NCBI GenBank assembly: GCA_029762755.1
Contig: JARVGH010000003.1
Location: 1 to 64,000 of the forward strand
Direction of reading: 5' to 3'
Length of the DNA stretch: 64,000 nt
DNA from: Candidatus Bathyarchaeum tardum
GTDB lineage: Archaea > Thermoproteota > Bathyarchaeia > Bathyarchaeales > Bathyarchaeaceae
This document shows, one piece after another, positions 36,338 through 44,930 of the stretch (positions within the stretch are counted from its first letter, which is position 1; every line of letters starts with the position of its first letter). Below the pieces are notes generated by a model, which was not told the DNA's origin, did not search any database, and saw only the letters and a program-made list of their open reading frames with translations. The position numbers and the translations under genes were made by a program.

Positions 36338-36539
36338 TGAAAACAACTCAAAACACAATTACGGGGATTAAATAAAATACTTTTAGGTAAATCATGTTTT
36401 ACAAAAAAGAGGTAATAAAAAGGAGACAAAATGAAGGGAAAATTGGGGGTTTAAGTTGGGGTTTGTAGGGGTCACCTCGAGTTTGCTTATTGTGCCAAAA
36501 AGAGTTGTTAATTGTGGCAGAGCGTGATTGGTTGTTTTG

Positions 36540-36641
36540 TTAGATTCTTGGGAAGAACCAGATATTAGCGAGCTCTTTGAAGGTTAAAGATTCGTTTAGT
36601 TCTAGTTCAGGTTTGTTTTCATTTACGATTGGTGTTGCCAT
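36540..36641 (-). CDS. possible leader peptide or small protein (33 aa) before mvk
   Basis: ATG 36641 to TAA 36540: MATPIVNENKPELELNESL followed by TFKELANIWFFPRI. The composition is protein-like. It starts about 20 bases after the transcription start expected from the TATA box at 36684-36695, so it would be the first frame on the mvk transcript, with about 200 untranslated bases before mvk. Role unknown: independent small protein or leader peptide. Confidence 0.45.
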   Translation of the reverse strand: MATPIVNENKPELELNESLTFKELANIWFFPRI

Positions 36642-36683
36642 ATTTACTCACACTCATTCAGTTAATTATCATTATATAATATA

Positions 36684-36695
36684 ATTATATATAAA
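36684..36695 (-). promoter_or_regulatory. TATA box of the mevalonate-kinase operon
   Basis: TTTATATATAAT on the minus strand, the strongest TATA-like element of the region. It implies that the isoprenoid genes have their own promoter besides read-through from the ribosomal genes. Confidence 0.55.
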
Positions 36696-36731
36696 CATTC
36701 CTTATTACTGAATATATATTCTAAAAATATT

Positions 36732-37580
36732 TTATTTACTGAATGAAATCGAGGTGTAGCCCACTACAGCAGATTTGTCCCCCAAAACATCACCGCTGGT
36801 CCCATAGCACAACAAGTTTGAATTTTTTGCACCCAACTTTTTTGCCGCAGTTATCGCAGCAACTGTAGGACCATAACCACAAGTAGAAATTCCAAACAAG
36901 TCTACATTACGATAATATTTTTCTTCATTCATCTCAAGGGCAGCATCTATGGCTAGTTTGTCTTTTTTTTCTGCCTGACTTTGAGGTTCATAATGGGACA
37001 GGTCAGTTGATGCAATAACCAATCCGTTTTTGTTCTTCAAAGCAGCCGCAACTGCTTTTCCAACTTCACGACTGGTATCGAGGTCTTGCATCATAAAACA
37101 TATGGGAACAAACTTGAATTCAGAACCATAAAGATACTGAAGAAAAGGCAACTGCATTTCAATAGAATGCTCGCGAAGGTGGGCACGGTCGTCTATATCT
37201 ATGACGTCAGAATTTTGTAAAATCTCATTGGCGATTTGAGTGTCAATTGGAACATCCCCTAAGGGTGTTCGCCAGGCGCCTTCGTTCATGAGAGAGATTG
37301 CGCTTCCAAGTCCAGTGTGGTTGGGACCTAAAATCACGATAACATCAGGTTTTCCATCAAAAGCAAGATGATAATATGCATGGGCAGCTACAGGACCAGA
37401 AGCCATGTATCCTGCATGAGGAACAATAAGACTAACAAAAATTCTGGGACCATCCTGCATTACTAAAGGAAGGCTTCCAGGTCCAAGTTTATGAGTAAAA
37501 AGATTTTGGATTTGGTGATTTAAACCATCAGGAGTACCAGCATACCATGAACCGGCTACTGCTGGATACCTGAGTTTCAA
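36732..37580 (-). CDS. MEMO1-family protein (AmmeMemoRadiSam B)
   Basis: 282 residues. YPAVAGSWYAG at the start, VPHAGYMASGPVAAHAY, LGPNHTGLGS and STDLSHYEP place the metal-binding His residues of the family (related to ring-opening dioxygenases); ISTCGYGP holds a conserved Cys. The biochemical role in archaea is unsettled. Starts at TTG 37580 overlapping the S2 stop (TTGA). Its position between rps2 and mvk is conserved in many archaea. Confidence 0.88.
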   Translation of the reverse strand: MKLRYPAVAGSWYAGTPDGLNHQIQNLFTHKLGPGSLPLVMQDGPRIFVSLIVPHAGYMASGPVAAHAYYHLAFDGKPDVIVILGPNHTGLGSAISLMNEGAWRTPLGDVPIDTQIANEILQNSDVIDIDDRAHLREHSIEMQLPFLQYLYGSEFKFVPICFMMQDLDTSREVGKAVAAALKNKNGLVIASTDLSHYEPQSQAEKKDKLAIDAALEMNEEKYYRNVDLFGISTCGYGPTVAAITAAKKLGAKNSNLLCYGTSGDVLGDKSAVVGYTSISFSK

Positions 37581-38239
37581 TCTTCTTCGACGTCCCCTCG
37601 GTCCCTTGTTAATTTAATTTCGAAGTCTTCGATAGACTGACTAAGATCACCGTCTGCGGGGATTTCGCCTTTTTCGCGTAGCATTTGCCTTGCAAGGAGC
37701 CAGTAAATAACTGCTAATGCACGTCTTCCTTTGTTGTTGGTTGGTATAACAAAATCAACAAATGAGAAGTCGTTATCTGTACTGCACAAAGCAACAACAG
37801 GAACACCAATGGTAGCAGCTTCTTTAACTGCTTGAACATCAGCTTTTGGATCAGAAACAATGATCACACTAGGTTCAAGGCGATCAGGATACAATGGATT
37901 TGAAAGCATTCCAGGAATAAATCTACCAACTATTGGGGTTGCTCCAGTTACTTGGCAGAATTTTTCTACTGGAGAATGACTGTACAAGCGTCCAGCGACA
38001 ACTGCAATCTTTGAGGGATCAAAACGGGCTAGAAACTTGCCAGCAACGCGTATGCGTTCATCGGTTTTTTTAACATCTAATACGAACAGACCGTCTGCTC
38101 TAACCCGGTAGATGAATTGTTCCATGTCTTTGGTTCGCATTCTGGTTCCTATGTGAACACCCGCGGACAATAGGGTATCCTGGGGCAACAGCAATTCTTC
38201 TTCGCTGAAATTTTCCATGTTTTCTTCATTTTCGGACAA
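37577..38239 (-). CDS. rps2: 30S ribosomal protein uS2
   Basis: About 220 residues. LLSAGVHIGTRMRTKDMEQFIYR, IVSDPKADVQAVKEAATIGVP and FVIPTNNKGRRALAVIYWLLAR are diagnostic. Start: GGAGG (about 38247-38251) lies eight bases before TTG 38239; the frame's first TTG at 38254 precedes the SD. An acidic N-terminal extension is present. Follows enolase closely. Confidence 0.96.
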   Translation of the reverse strand: MSENEENMENFSEEELLLPQDTLLSAGVHIGTRMRTKDMEQFIYRVRADGLFVLDVKKTDERIRVAGKFLARFDPSKIAVVAGRLYSHSPVEKFCQVTGATPIVGRFIPGMLSNPLYPDRLEPSVIIVSDPKADVQAVKEAATIGVPVVALCSTDNDFSFVDFVIPTNNKGRRALAVIYWLLARQMLREKGEIPADGDLSQSIEDFEIKLTRDRGDVEED

Positions 38240-38254
38240 ACTTTTTTCCTCCAA

Positions 38255-39499
38255 CTATAGTATTGACATTTGAGCTCTATTTCCAAGATTTTCTTCAATT
38301 CTGATTAGTTCATTGATTTTTGCGACACGTTCTCCATGTAACACACCAGTCTTTATAACTGGACAGCCGAAACCAACTGCTAAGTGAGCTAAATGTGTAT
38401 CTACTGTCTCACCAGAACGATGAGACATAACTGGAACATATCCAGCCCATTTCGCCAACCGAGTGGTCTCTAACGCATCTGTAATGGTTCCAACTTGATT
38501 AACCTTTATGACAAGAGAATTACCAGCCCCCATTTCTATTCCCTTAGCCAATCGGTCACGGTTTGTAACAAACAAGTCATCACCACAAATTAAACAATTA
38601 GTTGATTTTTTTGTGAGTTCAGCAAAGTTTTCGTAATCATCTTCATCGAAGGGGTCTTCAACAAAAGCGAGGTTATATTCTTCAATTAGTTGCAACATAA
38701 ACTCAAGTTGCTCACCAGAATCTCGTTTTTTGCCTTCCATAGAATAAACATAAACACCCTTTTTGGGGTCATAAAAACTAGAAGCCGCAACATCAAGACA
38801 GGGTCTACATTCAATATCCATTTCGTCTGAAACTTCTTGACAAGCTTGAGAAACAATCTTTAGTGCTTCTTCGTTCTCAATGTTTGGTGCCCACGCACCT
38901 TCGTCACCTCTTCCACCAGTAAATAATTTACATGTTTTTTTAAGAAGAGAACCAACTTTTGCATGGACTTTAATGTTTGCAGCAGCAGCCTCTGAGAAAC
39001 AGGATGCATTCAAGGGAATGACCAAATATTCTTGGATGTCAGTTGTTTTTCCAAGAACATGTTTTCCGCCCCCCAAAACGTTTCCGAGAGGAAAAGGAAG
39101 CTCATTACCCAAATATCCACCCAAATATTGGAATAAAGGCAAATCAAGAGACGTCGCAGCTGCTTCAGCAGTAGCTACAGAAACCGCAAAAGCAGTGTTT
39201 CCTCCAATATTACTAAAGTTTAGGGTGCCATCAATTTCATGAAGAAGAATATCAATGTCACTTTGTTCTTCTGCATCCATTCCAATAAGTTCTGGAACAA
39301 CAAGTTCTTCAAATTTCTTTAGGGCAGCGTCAACTCCACCTTCAGGATAAGGAACAACTTCAGCTTTACCCGTACTAGCTCCAGCAGGGGCAGCAACGCT
39401 TCCAAATCCATCAGCAGTTATTATGTCAACCTCTATTGTTTCTCGCCCGCGACTGTTGAAAAGTTTTCTAGCTGTTACCTCTTCTATGATAGACGACAT
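38255..39499 (-). CDS. eno: enolase
   Basis: 414 residues; 2-phosphoglycerate to phosphoenolpyruvate. Seen: RKLFNSRGRETIEVDI, PAGASTGKAE, EDPFDEDDYENF (metal ligands), and MSHRSGETVDTHLAHLAVGFG, where relatives have SGETED. The C-terminal LHGERVAKINELIRIEENLG is normal. Its place between rpoN and rps2 is the usual archaeal one. Confidence 0.97.
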   Translation of the reverse strand: MSSIIEEVTARKLFNSRGRETIEVDIITADGFGSVAAPAGASTGKAEVVPYPEGGVDAALKKFEELVVPELIGMDAEEQSDIDILLHEIDGTLNFSNIGGNTAFAVSVATAEAAATSLDLPLFQYLGGYLGNELPFPLGNVLGGGKHVLGKTTDIQEYLVIPLNASCFSEAAAANIKVHAKVGSLLKKTCKLFTGGRGDEGAWAPNIENEEALKIVSQACQEVSDEMDIECRPCLDVAASSFYDPKKGVYVYSMEGKKRDSGEQLEFMLQLIEEYNLAFVEDPFDEDDYENFAELTKKSTNCLICGDDLFVTNRDRLAKGIEMGAGNSLVIKVNQVGTITDALETTRLAKWAGYVPVMSHRSGETVDTHLAHLAVGFGCPVIKTGVLHGERVAKINELIRIEENLGNRAQMSIL

Positions 39500-39511
39500 G
39501 TTGTTTCACCG

Positions 39512-39736
39512 CTAATATGGTTCAGAATTAAAGTTTGCTTTTTGGCTATAGAACCGGAGAATACTGTCAGAAATTTCAATGTGTCCAAGAACCATCCTAC
39601 GACAGCAATATCTTGTTACACCTAAACTATCAAGAACCTTTTTCGGGTCTTCTCCAGACTGAACCCGCTTATTGAAGTCTTCCCATACATCAGCAACCAA
39701 CTTGCCACAAGTAAAACAACGAACTGGGATTATAAT
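39512..39736 (-). CDS. rpoN: DNA-directed RNA polymerase subunit N (Rpo10/RPB10), probable AUU start
   Basis: Zinc subunit that joins the RpoD/L platform. With AUU at 39736 as start the protein is (M)IIPVRCFTCGKLVADVWEDF, with CFTCG and later YCCRRM as the four Cys ligands; 74 residues. In this frame there is no ATG, GTG or TTG between the upstream TGA and the TTG inside CGKL, which is after the first Cys pair and would destroy the zinc site. GGAGGT (39746-39751) lies nine bases before this AUU, three before another AUU (39742). Confidence 0.9.
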   Translation of the reverse strand: MIIPVRCFTCGKLVADVWEDFNKRVQSGEDPKKVLDSLGVTRYCCRRMVLGHIEISDSILRFYSQKANFNSEPY

Positions 39737-39868
39737 TTCAATTCGACCTCCTACACATAATTTTGACCTTCAGGTTTTTTCCAGTTTTTTCAATTTATAC
39801 TCATACATTGGCACCGATTCAGTGCCCTTAATGCCTTAGCTACAAATACATCCATTAAATGAATGCAG

Positions 39869-40282
39869 TTACCTGTAGCTTTTCTGATCCCTAGCCCTAG
39901 CGCCTGGTCCTCCAAACTTTTTGGGCTCACTTCTTCGGGGATCACCTGCAATCATGGTTCGATCATAATCGATAAGAGTTGTTCGAAGGCGGGTGCTTTT
40001 GGTCCACTTAAGTAAACTTTTAGCTACTGCCATACGAGCGGCTTCAGCTTGACCCATGTATCCTCCACCAGCTACAGTGACATTTATGTCAAGTTGATTC
40101 CAAACTTTGTCATCTGTAAGTAGCAAAGGTTCAAGAATTTTGTCTCGTGCAATTTGTGGTTCATAGACTTCTAAGGGTATATTGTTTATGCGTACTCGTC
40201 CTTTGCCCAATCTAACTGTTGCTCGTGCTATTGCAGTTTTTCGCTTTCCACTTAAGACCATAACTTTTTTTGTTTTTGACAT
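39869..40282 (-). CDS. rps9: 30S ribosomal protein uS9
   Basis: 137 residues. [23 protein letters not shown] at the start, [21 protein letters not shown], and the C-terminal basic tail ending KSYR, whose last Arg contacts P-site tRNA. One base after the L13 gene. The 132-base gap to rpoN carries the SD of rpoN. Confidence 0.97.
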   Translation of the reverse strand: MSKTKKVMVLSGKRKTAIARATVRLGKGRVRINNIPLEVYEPQIARDKILEPLLLTDDKVWNQLDINVTVAGGGYMGQAEAARMAVAKSLLKWTKSTRLRTTLIDYDRTMIAGDPRRSEPKKFGGPGARARDQKSYR

Positions 40283-40283
40283 T

Positions 40284-40727
40284 CTAATCTACCTCTGGGG
40301 TCCATCCGCCGATTTCTTTAGCCAATTCGCCCACGGTTATATAAGGTGATTTTAATTTGCCCGTGCTTGCTTCAATAACAGTCTGAAAATCTTTGCCATC
40401 AAATTCAACGGGAACCCCTAAGTATACCCGCAATCTTTTGAAAGCTTCAATACCTTTAGATTTTCGCCGAGGCAGCATTCCACGGATAGTTCGACTTACA
40501 ATTTTGTCGGGTCGTCTAGGATGGTTTGGACCTTTTCTGGGGTGACCAACTTCCAAGAAAGTTTTAGCGTCAGTAACTATGTGCTGCTTCTTGCCAGAAA
40601 TGGCTGCTTTTTCAGCATTTAAAATAACTACACTTTCACCGTCAAGAAGACGTTTAGCTACATTACTAGCCAATCGACCAAGAATTAGACCTTTAGCATC
40701 AATTATTACAGAATTATTAGAAGACAT
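40284..40727 (-). CDS. rpl13: 50S ribosomal protein uL13
   Basis: 147 residues; [52 protein letters not shown] are diagnostic. Between the L18e and S9 genes as in most archaea. Confidence 0.97.
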   Translation of the reverse strand: MSSNNSVIIDAKGLILGRLASNVAKRLLDGESVVILNAEKAAISGKKQHIVTDAKTFLEVGHPRKGPNHPRRPDKIVSRTIRGMLPRRKSKGIEAFKRLRVYLGVPVEFDGKDFQTVIEASTGKLKSPYITVGELAKEIGGWTPEVD

Positions 40728-40733
40728 CCCAAT

Positions 40734-41096
40734 TCACTCCATTATTTTCACGTTTTTACCTGTTGGGTTTTTTTTCATCAGGTCGCGAATAGACAAACAT
40801 TGTCCTTTACTGTTCGCAATTTTAGTTTTAGCAACATCAGAGAAAGAAAAAGCAGCAATATTCAAAGGATGATCTGCTTGTCCGGCACCTAAAACTTTGC
40901 CTGGAACTACTACGGTTTCACCTTCTTTTGTGTAACGATTTAATCGACTCAAATTTACGGCTACACGACTTCGGTTCGAACTGTTTAAACGTTCAGCAAG
41001 GCTAAGCCATAGTTCAGTTTGGCTTTCTTGTGACTGTTTTTTCAAATCACGAATGAGCGTAACAAGCTCTGGATTAGTTGACTTTAATTTCTTCAC
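40734..41096 (-). CDS. rpl18e: 50S ribosomal protein eL18 (L18e)
   Basis: 120 residues; TNPELVTLIRDLKKQS, SRVAVNLSRLNRYTKEGETVVVPGKVLGAG. GTG start overlapping the rpoD stop (GTGA), so translation is coupled to the polymerase subunit. Confidence 0.96.
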   Translation of the reverse strand: MKKLKSTNPELVTLIRDLKKQSQESQTELWLSLAERLNSSNRSRVAVNLSRLNRYTKEGETVVVPGKVLGAGQADHPLNIAAFSFSDVAKTKIANSKGQCLSIRDLMKKNPTGKNVKIME

Positions 41097-41917
41097 TTCT
41101 TATTACCCTTTTTAAGTTGATTAGAAAATTCTTTGATTTCGTTGTCAAGAATTTTTGTTGCTTCCATAACTATTCGTTCTACTGGAAGTGCTCCAGTTGA
41201 TTCGATTTTAAAAATGAAAGTTTTATCATCCCAAGACACGTTTACAGCGGTTGCTGAGTCTTTGGGACATGCATCTACACAGTCCATACATAATGTACAG
41301 TTGATTTCGTTCTGAACTTTTATTCCGTCATCAGTCTGTTTTAGAATGTTTTCTGGACAGATTTTAACACATTTTCCACATGAATCACAGAGTTTTGGAT
41401 CAATTTTGATTTTAGGAAGATAACTATAAACGCACATAGAAACTGGTTGCCATTTTGCGTGTTTTTTGCCTTTTCCTAGGCGTGCATAAGCTTCCATTTT
41501 GATTTTTTGATCTTGAGCCAATTTTGCAAGTGGAATCTTGTCACTTACTGGAGCAATGTCAGGATTTTCAGGGATTATGTCACCCGAATAAACGGTTGTT
41601 ATTTTTTCGTTTGCTTCAATTTCTAGTGTTAGATTTGCCCGACAAAGGCTACATCCAAATTCGCTTTCACATTTACAGTCTTCAGGTAGACTGTAAGAAT
41701 CTAAATCAGTTTTAAGAGGAATGAACCCCATTCTGTGTGAAAGGATTTCATCAGTAAGAATTGAAGAATTTTCAAGAATTACAATCTCGTCTATAGCCAT
41801 TGCTGGGACTTCAGTAAGGATTATTCTTCGTAGTGCGTTAACAAAAGGCGTATTGACTCCGCTAACAATGAAGCGCATGTACTCGCTGGTTTTCTCAATT
41901 ATTTGAATTTCTACCAC
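41093..41917 (-). CDS. rpoD: DNA-directed RNA polymerase subunit D (Rpo3) with two Fe-S cluster motifs
   Basis: 274 residues, alpha-like subunit. NALRRIILTEVPAMAIDEI is the dimer-interface motif. A ferredoxin-like insert carries CDSCGKCVKICP and CTLCMDCVDACP, both complete, so two [4Fe-4S] clusters may form; many archaea have lost one or both. Start: AGAGG seven bases before GTG 41917 gives VVEIQIIEKTSEYMRF, the usual N-terminus; the longer frame adds 15 unconserved residues. The 154-base gap to rps11 holds a small AGCTC/GAGCT hairpin (41947-41970). Confidence 0.96.
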   Translation of the reverse strand: MVEIQIIEKTSEYMRFIVSGVNTPFVNALRRIILTEVPAMAIDEIVILENSSILTDEILSHRMGFIPLKTDLDSYSLPEDCKCESEFGCSLCRANLTLEIEANEKITTVYSGDIIPENPDIAPVSDKIPLAKLAQDQKIKMEAYARLGKGKKHAKWQPVSMCVYSYLPKIKIDPKLCDSCGKCVKICPENILKQTDDGIKVQNEINCTLCMDCVDACPKDSATAVNVSWDDKTFIFKIESTGALPVERIVMEATKILDNEIKEFSNQLKKGNKK

Positions 41918-42071
41918 ATTTAAGCCTCTGTAATTAACGCGTTTAAAGCTCGTGCTTTTCAAAAAGAGCTAAAGCCATTATTTCAATATTTTGGTTATCA
42001 GACAAAGCCGATTCAATACTTTTTTCGGCTATTGTCCAACATTTCACAAAAATAATGAAGAAAAAAGGGAT

Positions 42072-42467
42072 TTAGACTCTACGTCCTCTGCGTCCACCCT
42101 TCCTTCGAGTGCCATCGTGAGGAATGGGAGTAACTTCTTCAATTCGCCCGACACGGAATCCTGCTCTTGCTAATGCACGGATTGCAGATTGTGCTCCAGC
42201 TCCCGGTGTTCGGGCTCCTGAGCCTCCAGGGGCACGAACTTTGATGTGAATGGCAGTTATGCCTTTGTCTTTGGCAATTGTTGCAGTGTGTGCTGCTGCA
42301 CGCATTGTAGCATATGCAGAAGATTCTAGTCGGTCTGATTTAACGTGCATTCCACCTGAAGACCGAGCAATGGTTTCCGCCCCAGTGATATCTGTGAAAT
42401 GAATTATCGTATTATTATATGAACTGAAAACATGAACTACAGCCCATTTGTCAGCTTTTTTACTCAT
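42072..42467 (-). CDS. rps11: 30S ribosomal protein uS11
   Basis: 131 residues; [32 protein letters not shown], and the basic tail [13 protein letters not shown]. Overlaps rps4 by eight bases. Confidence 0.97.
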   Translation of the reverse strand: MSKKADKWAVVHVFSSYNNTIIHFTDITGAETIARSSGGMHVKSDRLESSAYATMRAAAHTATIAKDKGITAIHIKVRAPGGSGARTPGAGAQSAIRALARAGFRVGRIEEVTPIPHDGTRRKGGRRGRRV

Positions 42468-43026
42468 TCTTGGTTTCCTCCTCTTCTCCCATCATAGGTT
42501 CACCAGGTATACTTGCTGCCCGTGTTATGGGGTGATCAGGACTTGTTAAAGGACTCTTTGGAGAATATTCGATTTTGTCTTCTTCTTCTCGGAGTACCAA
42601 ATAACTTGGTGCAGAAACTTTTTGCCCATTAATGGAAACATGTCCATGAGCAATCAGTTGACGGGATTGTTGCATTGTTTGGGCTAATCCTCTTCGGAAA
42701 ACAAGAGTTTGCAGTCTTCTGTCAAGTATGTTTTCTAAGGTAAGGTCCAAAACGTCGTCTAGTTCAGATTCTTCGTGAAGGATTCCTAACCTGTTGAGTC
42801 TGTGCAGAAGTTGTTTTTCTTGAATACTTCTCTCATCAGCAGACTTGCCTAGAAGTGAACGCCCAATACCCCTGTATTTTGAAAGCAGAGTTTTGTGGCG
42901 CCAAATTTCTCGTTTGTTACGTAAACCATATTCACCGAGAAGTTTGAGTTCTGCTTCTAAAGCGTCTATTTGCCAAGGAAATCTTGGAGTGTCAAATTTT
43001 TTGCGTTGTCTTTTCGGATCACCCAT
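42460..43026 (-). CDS. rps4: 30S ribosomal protein uS4
   Basis: 188 residues; [36 protein letters not shown], and the S4 RNA-binding domain with [24 protein letters not shown]. Acidic C-terminal tail. Three bases after rps13. Confidence 0.97.
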   Translation of the reverse strand: MGDPKRQRKKFDTPRFPWQIDALEAELKLLGEYGLRNKREIWRHKTLLSKYRGIGRSLLGKSADERSIQEKQLLHRLNRLGILHEESELDDVLDLTLENILDRRLQTLVFRRGLAQTMQQSRQLIAHGHVSINGQKVSAPSYLVLREEEDKIEYSPKSPLTSPDHPITRAASIPGEPMMGEEEETKNE

Positions 43027-43029
43027 TTA

Positions 43030-43494
43030 CTATTTTCCTCCTCGTTGTACTTGTTTTCGTTTTACACCCATGGCCTTTCCTTCCCGACCTGTTGATTTGG
43101 TTCGTTGACCTCTAACCTTCAAACCATAGCTGTGACGGAATCCCTTCCATGACCTTATTGCTTTCATTCCGTCGATGTCGTTCTTTGTTTGAACGATTAG
43201 GTCTGTTCCTAAGAGATGAAGGTTTTTTCCCGTGTCCATATCTTTTCGTCTGTTTAGAAGCCAAGCGGGAATACCATATTTATTTGGATTTGTGATGACG
43301 TCTTCGATTTTTGCTACATCAGCACTGGAAAGAAAACCCATTCTTTGTTCGGGATCGATTCCAGATTTTTCTACAATTACAGTTGCTAATTTGATTCCTA
43401 TACCCTTTACATTAGTTAGGGCGTAAGTTACCGGCTGACTGCCTTGAATATCTGCTCCGGCAAACCTTATGATGTGCTGAAATTCTCTAGACAT
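43030..43494 (-). CDS. rps13: 30S ribosomal protein uS13
   Basis: 154 residues; FQHIIRFAGADIQGSQPVTYALTNVKGIG, LGTDLIVQTKNDID, GFRHSYGLKVRGQRTKSTGR. First gene of the 16-kb minus-strand cluster, with a promoter upstream. Confidence 0.97.
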   Translation of the reverse strand: MSREFQHIIRFAGADIQGSQPVTYALTNVKGIGIKLATVIVEKSGIDPEQRMGFLSSADVAKIEDVITNPNKYGIPAWLLNRRKDMDTGKNLHLLGTDLIVQTKNDIDGMKAIRSWKGFRHSYGLKVRGQRTKSTGREGKAMGVKRKQVQRGGK

Positions 43495-43542
43495 CTTGAA
43501 TTTTCACGTCTCTTTTAAGCTAACTACCGAAGTGAATAGTTG

Positions 43543-43552
43543 TTTATTTAAG
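43543..43552 (-). promoter_or_regulatory. TATA box of the rps13 ribosomal operon
   Basis: TTAAATAAAC preceded by GGAAAAC on the minus strand (a plausible BRE), about 50 bases before the rps13 ATG. Confidence 0.55.
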
Positions 43553-43665
43553 TTTTCCTTATGGACAACAATTTCTCTTCAATAAACAATGCAAACAGGT
43601 ACCAAATTTGGTTGTTTTAGTTTAGAAAGGTGTAGATTCAAAAAGAAAAAAGGCTGATAGAAAGT

Positions 43666-44040
43666 TTAAGTAAAGTTTTCTCGATGAACAAGAAGAATCA
43701 AGGATACCACCAATAAGAGTATAATGTAAACTATCAGAGCCACATTTAGCATAATAGCACCTCCAAAGGTGTTTAAAGCAACAGAACTAGACAGAGTTGT
43801 CACCCCAAAGGTTAATCCTACAGCTAAAAGAGCAGCAACAAGGGGTACAGCCAATTTTTTCATGCTGAAAACCAAGTATCCAGTAATTAAGCTTAGAATC
43901 CCAAGAAGTGGAAGATGCAAAGGCGCACTAGAGCCCTCTAATGCAAAGGAGCCTAATTGGACAATTCCGGCTGCTATGTAAAAAATGGAAAACATCAAAA
44001 ATGTTCGATTTTTTGTCGCCATGCTTGTTTCTGAAGCCAT
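43666..44040 (-). CDS. small membrane protein with four predicted helices
   Basis: 124 residues, no family recognised. Hydrophobic segments at about 13-33, 44-60, 63-82 and 94-118; short basic ends. Either ATG (44040 or codon 7) may be the start. Monocistronic, with a T-rich end. Confidence 0.6.
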   Translation of the reverse strand: MASETSMATKNRTFLMFSIFYIAAGIVQLGSFALEGSSAPLHLPLLGILSLITGYLVFSMKKLAVPLVAALLAVGLTFGVTTLSSSVALNTFGGAIMLNVALIVYIILLLVVSLILLVHRENFT

Positions 44041-44244
44041 ATTGTATTCCCTGCTACCGCTATAATACGATTAGTAATAAAATAGTTTCTCAAGATTGAT
44101 TTCCGAAAGAACAGTTTTATGCATAAAAAACAAGTTCAAAGAAAAAAGAAGAATACAGATTGTTGATATGGAAGATAGATTTGGTATAATAATTTTGTTT
44201 TCATAAGGGTTATCATTCGTTAGCCTAATCTGTGTGCGATAAAG

Positions 44245-44469
44245 ATGGACACTAAAAAACTGCTTTCAAAGGAAATATCTGCAAGAATAAAGGGGCAAAT
44301 TAATGAACAAATAGTTTCTAAGAAAGTTGATCAGTTCTTCAAGCATGGAAACACCTTTCTTCTCTTAGAATTAATGAGCCTAAGAAGGGAAGTGAAAAGT
44401 CTACGAGAAGAGCTCCAATACTATCAAGAAAACAAGCAAAACTCCCTTCGCGCTTTGATTGTTCCCTAA
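44245..44469 (+). CDS. uncharacterised small coiled-coil protein, 74 aa
   Basis: Charged, helical throughout; residues 38-66 (LLLELMSLRREVKSLREELQYYQENKQ) have a clean heptad pattern. No family recognised. No strong SD (AAAG near the ATG), but the heptad order argues against chance. Confidence 0.5.
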   Translation: MDTKKLLSKEISARIKGQINEQIVSKKVDQFFKHGNTFLLLELMSLRREVKSLREELQYYQENKQNSLRALIVP

Positions 44470-44599
44470 ACTGTGAAAATTTGTTCGCTCTGCAAATAAT
44501 TCATGGAGAACCATAAACATTGCAGGTGTGGTATTGTCGGCTGTTTTCGCAATCTTTAAAAGTATACTGAATAATGGCATATGCAGTTGAGGATTTAAA

Positions 44600-44857
44600 A
44601 TGGTCGAATTTCCCGAAGACGTTTTAAAAAAAGCGTTTATGAGAGCAAACATGCGATGTCAATGTGAACGAGATACCCATGATCATGGAACTTTTACGTG
44701 TTTCAAACAAATCATTTGGGAACACCGGGGAAACGCAAATGAAAGAAGTGGCTGGGAAGCCGTCTTTTTTGTCAGCCCAGAAAAGGGTGGAAAACCCACA
44801 GTAGAAAACTGTGAAATCCTGTGCTGGGACTGCTACACAAAAGTGAAGAGCCAATAA
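44600..44857 (+). CDS. small HNH-like zinc protein, 85 aa
   Basis: CQCERDTHDHGTFTC, later WEHRGNANE and VENCEILCWDCYTKV. The order Cys-x-Cys, His, then NCEILCWDC resembles HNH endonucleases, with EILCWDCY as the final helix with zinc ligands. Whether the catalytic HN(H) residues are complete cannot be decided by eye. ATG 44600 follows GGATTTAAA; no strong SD. No partner gene. Confidence 0.55.
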   Translation: MVEFPEDVLKKAFMRANMRCQCERDTHDHGTFTCFKQIIWEHRGNANERSGWEAVFFVSPEKGGKPTVENCEILCWDCYTKVKSQ

Positions 44858-44930
44858 TCCTAAATCTTCCTTTTTCCTTATTTTAAAACTAATGTACATA
44901 CTGCGCTTATTTTTGGGGGAATGACCAAGT

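Larger units (their letters stand above)
36338..36731. other. mvk-MEMO gap with promoter and a 33-aa frame
   Basis: 394 bases. The part 36642-36731 is extremely AT-rich and carries the promoter; the direct repeat TTACTGAAT lies at 36705-36713 and 36736-36744, 31 bases apart, with a related ATTCAGTTAA at about 36656. The part 36420-36640 is G-rich on plus and holds the small frame listed separately; nothing else was seen. Confidence 0.5.
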
